NCBI RefSeq assembly: GCF_000585335.1
Contig: NZ_KK073872.1
Span: 1,074,501-1,138,500, forward strand
Source: Cloacibacillus evryensis DSM 19522
GTDB taxonomy: Bacteria > Synergistota > Synergistia > Synergistales > Synergistaceae
Direction: 5' to 3'
DNA: 64,000 bases
Made by a program: the position numbers and the translations under genes. Each line of letters begins with the position of its first letter. Within the stretch, counting starts at the first letter, position 1. Shown here piece by piece: positions 58,334 through 64,000 of the stretch. The notes below the pieces were generated by a model that searched no databases, was not told where the DNA came from, and was given only the letters and a program-made list of their open reading frames with translations.

Positions 58334-58753
58334 ATGCTTTCTCCGAAAAGAGTAAAATACCGCAAGCCCCACCTGACAGCCCTTCGCGGCTACAGCAAAG
58401 GCGCGACGGAGGTAGACTTCGGCGAGTTTGGACTTCAGGCCTGCGAAAACGGCTGGATCACGGCGCGCCAGATAGAGGCGGTCCGTGTCGCCATCAGCCG
58501 TAAGATGAAAAAGGGCGGCAAGATCTGGATAAGGATATTCCCCGATCGTCCCGTCACAGAGAAGCCTCTTGAAACTCGTATGGGTAAAGGTAAGGGAAAC
58601 GTGGAATACTGGACCGCGGCGGTCAAGCGCGGACGCGTTATGTTTGAAATTGCAGGAGTGCCGCGTGATGTCGCCGAACTGGCCTTCCGCACGGCATCGT
58701 TCAAACTGCCCATCAAGGTAAAAATGTTAACCCGAGAGGGAGCAGGTGAATAG
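58334..58753 (+). CDS. rplP: 50S ribosomal protein L16
   Basis: Protein near the A site and central protuberance, 139 residues. [21 protein letters not shown] and the later [27 protein letters not shown] block are diagnostic. GGAGAGGAGG overlaps the S3 stop and serves ATG 58334. Confidence 0.97.
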   Translation: MLSPKRVKYRKPHLTALRGYSKGATEVDFGEFGLQACENGWITARQIEAVRVAISRKMKKGGKIWIRIFPDRPVTEKPLETRMGKGKGNVEYWTAAVKRGRVMFEIAGVPRDVAELAFRTASFKLPIKVKMLTREGAGE

Positions 58754-58754
58754 T

Positions 58755-58970
58755 ATGGATCCCAAGGAACTTCGAGATCTCAGCGTATCTGAGCTAAAAG
58801 ATAAGCATAAGCAGTATAAGGAAGAGCTGTTCAACCTCCGTTTTCAGAATGCGATCGGACAGTTGAGCAACTCGGGACGCATCAAAGACGTAAAGAAGAC
58901 CATTGCCCGTATCCTTACAGTCATCACGGAAAAAGAGATGGGCATAGATCACTCAGGAGCAAGGAGGTAA
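58755..58970 (+). CDS. rpmC: 50S ribosomal protein L29
   Basis: Small helical protein at the tunnel exit, 71 residues from ATG 58755 (MDPKELRDLSVSELKDKHKQ), one base after the L16 stop. A GTG at 58746 is in frame but lies inside rplP and on the ribosome site, so it is rejected. Confidence 0.93.
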   Translation: MDPKELRDLSVSELKDKHKQYKEELFNLRFQNAIGQLSNSGRIKDVKKTIARILTVITEKEMGIDHSGARR

Positions 58971-58976
58971 CCGACG

Positions 58977-59267
58977 ATGGAAGAGCGTAAAGCACATCGT
59001 AAAGTCCGTACCGGAACAGTGGTTAGCGACAAGATGGAAAAGACCATCGTCGTGCGCGTAGACCGTATGGCGAAGCACTCTCTCTACGGCAAGCCCGTTC
59101 TCCGTTCAAAGAAATTCATGGCTCACGACGAGACCAACGACTGCCGCATAGGCGACACCGTCAAGATAGGCGAGACCCGTCCCCTTAGCGCGAGGAAGCG
59201 CTGGGAAGTTCTTGAGATAGTAGAGAGAGCTCCTATCCTCGGCGTCGCTGAAGAGGAGGCCGAATAG
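58977..59267 (+). CDS. rpsQ: 30S ribosomal protein S17
   Basis: OB-fold small-subunit protein of 96 residues. [21 protein letters not shown] and the later [29 protein letters not shown] identify it. The AAGGAGG ribosome site overlaps the L29 stop. It has a short acidic C-terminal tail (GVAEEEAE) beyond the usual end. Confidence 0.96.
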   Translation: MEERKAHRKVRTGTVVSDKMEKTIVVRVDRMAKHSLYGKPVLRSKKFMAHDETNDCRIGDTVKIGETRPLSARKRWEVLEIVERAPILGVAEEEAE

Positions 59268-59268
59268 C

Positions 59269-59637
59269 ATGATTCAGCTGCGTACAGTACTTAACGTAGC
59301 CGACAATTCCGGCGCAAAGAAGATCCTCTGCGTCCAGGTCAAGGGCGGCAGCTTCCGCAAGGTCGGAACCGTCGGGGATGTTATCGTAGGCGCCGTCCGT
59401 GAGGCGGCCCCCAACGGCAATATCAAAAAGGGCGACGTCGTTAAGGCCGTCATCGTCAGGACGAAAAAAGAGATCCGCCGCAAGGACGGTTCCTACGTTC
59501 GCTTTGACGACAACGCGGCCGTCGTCATCGACAACAACGGCGACCCCAAAGGAACACGTATATTTGGTCCTGTAGCAAGGGAACTGAGAGAAAAGAAATA
59601 CATGCGTATAGTCTCTCTGGCGCCCGAAGTAGTGTAG
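59269..59637 (+). CDS. rplN: 50S ribosomal protein L14
   Basis: Inter-subunit bridge protein of 122 residues, exactly the usual length. [21 protein letters not shown] and [22 protein letters not shown] are diagnostic. It starts one base after the S17 stop. Confidence 0.97.
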   Translation: MIQLRTVLNVADNSGAKKILCVQVKGGSFRKVGTVGDVIVGAVREAAPNGNIKKGDVVKAVIVRTKKEIRRKDGSYVRFDDNAAVVIDNNGDPKGTRIFGPVARELREKKYMRIVSLAPEVV

Positions 59638-59650
59638 GGGGTAACCTGCC

Positions 59651-59977
59651 ATGTCTAAAATGAGAATCAAAAAGGGAGACCGCGTCCGCGTCATCTCCGG
59701 AAAAGACGCCGGCAAAGAGGGAAAGATCCTGAAGAGAAACATCGACAAGGATACGGTCGTGGTGGAGAACGTCAATTTCGTCACCAAGAGCGTCCGTCCG
59801 ACACAGAAGGATCCCCGCGGCGGACTCGTCAAGAAAGAGGCGGCTCTTTCCGCGTCAAAGGTAATGCTTGTCTGCCCTAAGTGCGGCAAAGCTACCCGCG
59901 TCAGCCGCGCCTTCCTTGATGATGGCAAAAAGGTCCGTATCTGCAAGCAGTGCGGCGAAATCATCGATAAGGCATAA
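59651..59977 (+). CDS. rplX: 50S ribosomal protein L24
   Basis: Assembly-initiator protein of 108 residues. A KOW motif ([23 protein letters not shown]) lies at the N-terminus. The C-terminal extension carries [10 protein letters not shown]...CKQCGE, a paired CxxC zinc-ribbon-like tail seen in many bacterial L24 proteins. It is 17 bases from rplE. Confidence 0.96.
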   Translation: MSKMRIKKGDRVRVISGKDAGKEGKILKRNIDKDTVVVENVNFVTKSVRPTQKDPRGGLVKKEAALSASKVMLVCPKCGKATRVSRAFLDDGKKVRICKQCGEIIDKA

Positions 59978-59994
59978 TGAGGAGGGACAACAGA

Positions 59995-60537
59995 ATGACT
60001 CCGCGTCTTTTAACAAAATATACTGATGAAGTCCTTCCCCGTCTGAACGAGCAGTTCCAGTATAAGAACGTTATGGAAATCCCGCGTCTCGTCAAGGTCG
60101 TCATCAACATCGGCGTCAACGAGGCAAAGTTGGACCAGAAGTACATGGACGCCTCGCTCAACGAGCTGACCATCATTTCCGGACAGAAGCCGATGATGAA
60201 GCGTGCAAAGAAATCCATAGCCGGATTCAAGGTCCGCGAGGGGATGCCGGTAGCGTGCGCGGTAACGCTGAGAAGCGAGAGAATGTGGGAATTTGTAGAC
60301 CGCCTTTTCAGCATCGCGCTTCCCCGCATCAAGGACTTCCAGGGAATTTCAAAGAAGGGCTTCGACGGCAGGGGCAATTTTAACCTCGGCCTCAAAGAGC
60401 AGCTTCTCTTCCCTGAGATCGATTACGATAAGGTCATCCGTCAGCGCGGCATGAACATCACGTTCGTCACAACCGCGAAGACCGATGAGGAAGCCCAGGC
60501 GCTCTTAAAAGAGCTGGGCATGCCCTTCGCCCGTTAG
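59995..60537 (+). CDS. rplE: 50S ribosomal protein L5
   Basis: 5S rRNA-binding protein of 180 residues. ATG 59995 ([17 protein letters not shown]) is chosen over the upstream in-frame ATG 59977, which lies on the GGAGGG ribosome site. Conserved [24 protein letters not shown] and FPEIDYDKV match the family. Confidence 0.96.
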   Translation: MTPRLLTKYTDEVLPRLNEQFQYKNVMEIPRLVKVVINIGVNEAKLDQKYMDASLNELTIISGQKPMMKRAKKSIAGFKVREGMPVACAVTLRSERMWEFVDRLFSIALPRIKDFQGISKKGFDGRGNFNLGLKEQLLFPEIDYDKVIRQRGMNITFVTTAKTDEEAQALLKELGMPFAR

Positions 60538-60550
60538 GAAGGAGAAGCTA

Positions 60551-60736
60551 ATGGCCCGTAAAAGTATGGTGAACAAGGCCAAACAAGAGCCGAAGTTCAA
60601 AGTGAGAAAATACAATCGTTGCCCGATCTGTGGACGCCCCCACGGATACATGCGCAAATTCGATATGTGCCGCTGCTGTTTCCGCAAGCTTGCACGCGAG
60701 GGAAAAATCCCTGGCGTTGTCAAGTCGAGCTGGTAG
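60551..60736 (+). CDS. rpsZ: 30S ribosomal protein S14, zinc-binding type Z
   Basis: Short 61-residue form of S14. Two CxxC pairs ([20 protein letters not shown]) bind zinc, so this is the C+ paralogue rather than the 100-residue zinc-free form. AAGGAGAAG precedes ATG 60551. A zinc-free copy is not in the window. Confidence 0.96.
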   Translation: MARKSMVNKAKQEPKFKVRKYNRCPICGRPHGYMRKFDMCRCCFRKLAREGKIPGVVKSSW

Positions 60737-60766
60737 GCACGTGGGCGTAGAAGGGAGGATCCTTTA

Positions 60767-61171
60767 ATGCATATTACCGATCCTGTCGCGGATATGCTCA
60801 CACGCATCAGAAATGCGAATGTGGTTTACCATGAAATGGTAGATATGCCTCTTTCAAAGATGCGTCTTGAAATGGCCCGCATCCTCAAAGAGGAAGGTTA
60901 TATCCGCAACTATAAGACGATCACCGACGCGAAGCAGCCGATGCCCATCCTTAGGCTGACCATGAACTATGGCCCCCAGAAGGAAAGAGTAATCCAGGGA
61001 CTTCGCAGAATCAGCAAACCCGGCCGCCGTATCTACGTCGGCAAAGACGAACTTCCCAAGGTAATGGGCGGTTTGGGGATTGCACTCATATCAACGTCAG
61101 CCGGACTCATGACCGACGCCTCAGCCCGCAAGCGCGGACTCGGCGGCGAAGTAGTCTGCTACGTCTGGTAA
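60767..61171 (+). CDS. rpsH: 30S ribosomal protein S8
   Basis: Central-domain assembly protein of 134 residues, and in E. coli the repressor of the spc operon. [22 protein letters not shown] and the C-terminal [29 protein letters not shown] are diagnostic. GGGAGG precedes ATG 60767. Confidence 0.97.
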   Translation: MHITDPVADMLTRIRNANVVYHEMVDMPLSKMRLEMARILKEEGYIRNYKTITDAKQPMPILRLTMNYGPQKERVIQGLRRISKPGRRIYVGKDELPKVMGGLGIALISTSAGLMTDASARKRGLGGEVVCYVW

Positions 61172-61186
61172 CGGAGGCGCGCGAAT

Positions 61187-61729
61187 ATGTCTAGAATAGG
61201 ACGCAAAGCGATAGCGCTTCCGAAAGGCGTGGATGTCAAGATCGATGGACAGCATGTCACCGTCAAGGGAGCCAAGGGCACCCTTGAAATGGATGTGATG
61301 CCGAACATCGCCGTGGCGATTGAAGAGGGACTGGTCCATGTGACGCGCGCGAACGACGACAAGCCCGTACGCGCGGCCCACGGCATGACGAGAGCCCTTA
61401 TCGGCAATATGGTGAACGGCGTCAACGACGGTTTCCAGAAGGTACTTGAGATCGTCGGCGTCGGATACCGCGCCCAGATGCAGGGCAAGAACCTTGTGCT
61501 GAGCCTCGGTTTCTCACATCCGGTAGAAGTCGTTCCCCCGGCGGGGATCGAGTTCGCCTGTGAGAGCCCCATCAAAATAATAGTTCGCGGCATCGACAAG
61601 CAGCTTGTTGGTCAGGTCGCGTCAAACATTCGCGGATATCGCCCGCCCGAACCCTACAAGGGCAAGGGAATCAGATATGCCGGCGAATATGTAATCCGCA
61701 AGGCCGGTAAGGCCGGCGCCAAGAAGTAA
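61187..61729 (+). CDS. rplF: 50S ribosomal protein L6
   Basis: Protein near the factor-binding site, 180 residues with two repeated domains. MSRIGRKAIALPKGVDVKIDG and the C-terminal GYRPPEPYKGKGIRYAGEYV are typical. GGAGGCG precedes ATG 61187. Confidence 0.97.
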   Translation: MSRIGRKAIALPKGVDVKIDGQHVTVKGAKGTLEMDVMPNIAVAIEEGLVHVTRANDDKPVRAAHGMTRALIGNMVNGVNDGFQKVLEIVGVGYRAQMQGKNLVLSLGFSHPVEVVPPAGIEFACESPIKIIVRGIDKQLVGQVASNIRGYRPPEPYKGKGIRYAGEYVIRKAGKAGAKK

Positions 61730-61745
61730 GGCGAGGTGAAGGACG

Positions 61746-62111
61746 TTGATCAATAATCGCAGTCGTAACGAAATGCGGGAGCTTCGCCATCGTCGCCTCA
61801 GGAAACATCTCTCCGGCACCGGCGAGCGCCCCCGTCTTGCAGTCTTCGGCAGCCTGAAGCACATGAGTGCTCAGATTATCGATGATGAGAAGGGCAACAC
61901 TCTTGTATCGGCATCGACCATACAGGACAAATTTGACGACGTAAAGGGCACTGGAAACCAGGAAGCAGCAAAGGCTGTAGGCAAACTCATAGCCGAGCGC
62001 GCTCTTGCACACGGAATCACCGAAGTTGTCTTTGACAGAGGCGGCCATGTTTATCACGGCAGAGTAAAGGCCCTTGCCGAAGCAGCCCGCGAAGCCGGTC
62101 TGAAGTTCTAG
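61746..62111 (+). CDS. rplR: 50S ribosomal protein L18
   Basis: 5S rRNA-binding protein of 121 residues. The start is TTG 61746 ([20 protein letters not shown] follows) after [32 protein letters not shown] and [21 protein letters not shown] match the family. Confidence 0.96.
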   Translation: MINNRSRNEMRELRHRRLRKHLSGTGERPRLAVFGSLKHMSAQIIDDEKGNTLVSASTIQDKFDDVKGTGNQEAAKAVGKLIAERALAHGITEVVFDRGGHVYHGRVKALAEAAREAGLKF

Positions 62112-62127
62112 GAGGAGGCGCAATAAA

Positions 62128-62646
62128 GTGGCGAGAGAGACACAGAATACAAAATCCTATAGCAGCAGAGGCCTTGAACTTTCAGAGCGCATAGTCTCCA
62201 TCAACCGCGTCAGCAAAGTCGTTAAAGGCGGTAAACGTTTCCGCTTCAGCGTACTCGTGGTAGTGGGCGACGGCGTAAGTCAGGTCGGCCTCGGTATGGG
62301 CAAAGCCAAGGAAATATCCGTGGCTATGAAAAAAGGGATCGAGCATGCGAAGAAGAACATGATCGACCTTAAGAAGACGGGACATACTCTTCCGCATCCC
62401 ATTATCGGCAAGTTTGGCGCGGCGGAAGTCCTCATGCGCCCGGCTGCCCCCGGAACCGGAGTTCTCGCCGGTTCATCGGTGCGCCCGATCATGGAGCTCG
62501 GCGGGATCAAAGACGTCATCGCCAAGGTGACCGGAAGAACTTCCAACCCCATCAACATCGCTTACGCGACGATGGATGCGGTCAAGAGGCTCCGCACGCC
62601 GGAAGAGATTTACCGTCTCCGCGGCAAAGAGCGCAAGGAAGCCTAG
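62128..62646 (+). CDS. rpsE: 30S ribosomal protein S5
   Basis: Decoding-fidelity protein of 172 residues. GTG 62128 is the start after AGGAGGAG. The double-stranded RNA-binding domain (VSINRVSKVVKGGKRFRFS) and the GLGMGKAKEISVAMKKGIEHA segment are present, followed by the AGSSVRPIMELGGIKDVIAK block. Confidence 0.97.
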   Translation: MARETQNTKSYSSRGLELSERIVSINRVSKVVKGGKRFRFSVLVVVGDGVSQVGLGMGKAKEISVAMKKGIEHAKKNMIDLKKTGHTLPHPIIGKFGAAEVLMRPAAPGTGVLAGSSVRPIMELGGIKDVIAKVTGRTSNPINIAYATMDAVKRLRTPEEIYRLRGKERKEA

Positions 62647-62660
62647 GAGGTATCACAGCT

Positions 62661-62843
62661 ATGGCTAAACTTCGTATCACATGGAAGAAGAGCACGATAG
62701 GCCGTCCTCCGAGTCAGGAGAGAATAATAAAGGCTCTTGGCCTTCACAGGCTCAATGAGACCGTATATCACAACGACAGCCCGCAGATTCGCGGCATGGT
62801 CAACAAGATCGGCCACCTGCTGGAATGGTCTGTTGAGGAATAA
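62661..62843 (+). CDS. rpmD: 50S ribosomal protein L30
   Basis: Small 60-residue protein, typical bacterial length. LRITWKKSTIGRPPSQERIIKALGL and the DSPQIRGMVNKIGHLLEW block identify it. AGGAGG precedes ATG 62661. Placed as usual between rpsE and rplO. Confidence 0.96.
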   Translation: MAKLRITWKKSTIGRPPSQERIIKALGLHRLNETVYHNDSPQIRGMVNKIGHLLEWSVEE

Positions 62844-62857
62844 GGGGAGGAACTGCC

Positions 62858-63304
62858 ATGAAACTTCATGAACTCTCACCTGTGCCGGGATCGCGCAAGA
62901 AGAAAAAGCGCCTCGGCCAGGGCTTGGGCAGCGGACAGGGAAAAACGGCAGGCAAGGGCCACAAAGGTCAGAAGGCCCGCAAGAGCCCTGATATCGGAGC
63001 CAACTTCGAAGGCGGACAGATGCCGCTCGCGCGCCGTATACCTAAGCGCGGCTTCAGCAACTTCCGTTTCGCAGTGAAATATGAGATCGTCAACATCGCG
63101 GATCTTGAAGAGCGTTTTGAGGCGGGAGCGGAAGTGACCGCGAAGGAGCTCACCGAGCTCCGCCTGATCTCGGACGCCGCAAAACCAGTCAAGGTCCTCG
63201 GCGCGGGCGAGCTCTCCAAGAGCCTTAACGTAAAGGCGAATGCCTACAGTTCATCGGCTGCCAAGAAGATCGAGGCCGCCGGCGGCAAGGCAGAGGTGAT
63301 ATAA
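62858..63304 (+). CDS. rplO: 50S ribosomal protein L15
   Basis: Late-assembly protein of 148 residues. The basic Gly-rich N-terminus (GSRKKKKRLGQGLGSGQGKT, then GKGHKGQKARKS) and FEGGQMPLARRIPKRGFSN are diagnostic. GGGAGG precedes ATG 62858. secY starts immediately after its stop. Confidence 0.97.
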   Translation: MKLHELSPVPGSRKKKKRLGQGLGSGQGKTAGKGHKGQKARKSPDIGANFEGGQMPLARRIPKRGFSNFRFAVKYEIVNIADLEERFEAGAEVTAKELTELRLISDAAKPVKVLGAGELSKSLNVKANAYSSSAAKKIEAAGGKAEVI

Positions 63305-64000
63305 ATGCTGGATTCCTTCCGGGATACCTTTCGGCTGCCCGATCTGAAGCGCCGCATCCTTTTTACTCTTGCAGCGCTCTTCGTCTACCGTCTGGGTGCG
63401 CACGTACCCACTCCCGGAGTGGATGCAGCAGCCCTTGGAAAACTTTTTGATCAGGGGACTCTGCTTGGTTTCCTGGACCTCTTTGCGGGAGGGGCACTCA
63501 GCCGTTTTTCCATCTTCGCGCTGGGTGTCACCCCCTACATCAACTCCAGCATCGTCATGCAGCTGCTTGCAGTCGTCGTGCCGAGTATTGAGAAGATGCA
63601 GAAAGAGGGAGAAGAGGGACGCAAAAAGATCGTTCAGTGGACCCGTTACGGAACGATCGTCTTTGCGTTCATACAGGCAGTCGGTATGACAGGCTGGCTG
63701 AGAGGGCTTGGAATATATTCGGGCGGCATGCTTGACATCATTCTCGTGTCGCTCACCCTCACGACCGGCGCCGTAGCCGTCATGTGGCTTGGAGAGATAA
63801 TGTCCGACCACGGCATAGGCAACGGCATCTCCCTGCTGATTTTCGCGGGTATAGTGGTAAGGATCCCCGAAGCGATCATCCGTACGGTGTCGCTCGTGCG
63901 TCTTGGTGAAATGAACGTGCTCGTCATGCTGCTCGCCATAATTATAATGGTGGCTGTCATCGCGGGATGCGTCATGCTCCAGGAGGGACAGCGCCGCCTT
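63305..64000 (+). CDS. secY: Protein translocase subunit SecY (cut by window edge)
   Basis: Channel subunit of the Sec translocon. The ATG at 63305 directly follows the rplO stop, and 232 codons are readable to the window edge. The first transmembrane segment (LFTLAALFVYRLGAHVPTPGV), the plug region (FDLFAGGALSRFSIFALGVTPYINSSIVMQLL) and later helices (SDHGIGNGISLLIFAGIVVRIP) match SecY. The ribosome site must lie within rplO (GGCAGAGGTG). Confidence 0.95.
   Translation, partial: MLDSFRDTFRLPDLKRRILFTLAALFVYRLGAHVPTPGVDAAALGKLFDQGTLLGFLDLFAGGALSRFSIFALGVTPYINSSIVMQLLAVVVPSIEKMQKEGEEGRKKIVQWTRYGTIVFAFIQAVGMTGWLRGLGIYSGGMLDIILVSLTLTTGAVAVMWLGEIMSDHGIGNGISLLIFAGIVVRIPEAIIRTVSLVRLGEMNVLVMLLAIIIMVAVIAGCVMLQEGQRRL

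Overview
The window reads as chromosomal DNA of a diderm, amino-acid or organic-acid using anaerobe, most likely a member of Synergistota (Cloacibacillus-like). This is inferred from an SLH-domain outer-membrane porin, a lipid A type acyltransferase, several TRAP transporter genes, an archaeal/eukaryote-type prolyl-tRNA synthetase, and an enlarged RNA polymerase beta-prime. The species cannot be proved from this sequence alone.

Bases 1-10640 form an accessory region built by repeated insertion. At the left is a four-level nest. A phage terminase gene is cut by an IS30-like element, which is cut by an IS21-type element, whose istA is cut by a second IS21-type element running off the window edge. 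A phage head-closure gene with an amber codon follows. Next is an intact two-gene BcgI-like restriction-modification system on the minus strand. Upstream of it lies an IS1634-like element flanked by 59-bp direct repeats and itself split by an IS5-type element with a 6-bp target duplication. A truncated AAA ATPase gene ends the region.

Bases 10900-20260 hold a carboxylate-metabolism block: an MFS transporter, both subunits of a class I fumarase/tartrate dehydratase, the decayed tail of one TAXI-TRAP binding protein, an intact TAXI binding protein and its fused permease. An AT-rich HNH-nuclease gene then sits between a truncated and a complete copy of a half-size abrB gene. A lipid A acyltransferase-like gene and an RNase H-fold gene follow. 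Bases 20248-29863 carry an SDR-like protein and a YerC regulator, proS, sbcCD, a dctQM TRAP pair without its binding protein, and a small exported protein.

Bases 29964-40026 carry an orphan polyketide-type acyltransferase, mnmE, an aminotransferase, a YhaM-like nuclease, an RluA pseudouridine synthase, a DUF1847 protein, a TetR regulator, a secreted coiled-coil protein and the SLH porin. From 40735 to the right edge is the housekeeping block: rpoB-rpoC, an L7Ae-like protein, then the fused str-S10-spc clusters (rpsL to secY), all on the plus strand in canonical order. rpoBC is not preceded by rplKAJL. No tRNA, rRNA or CRISPR array was recognised.
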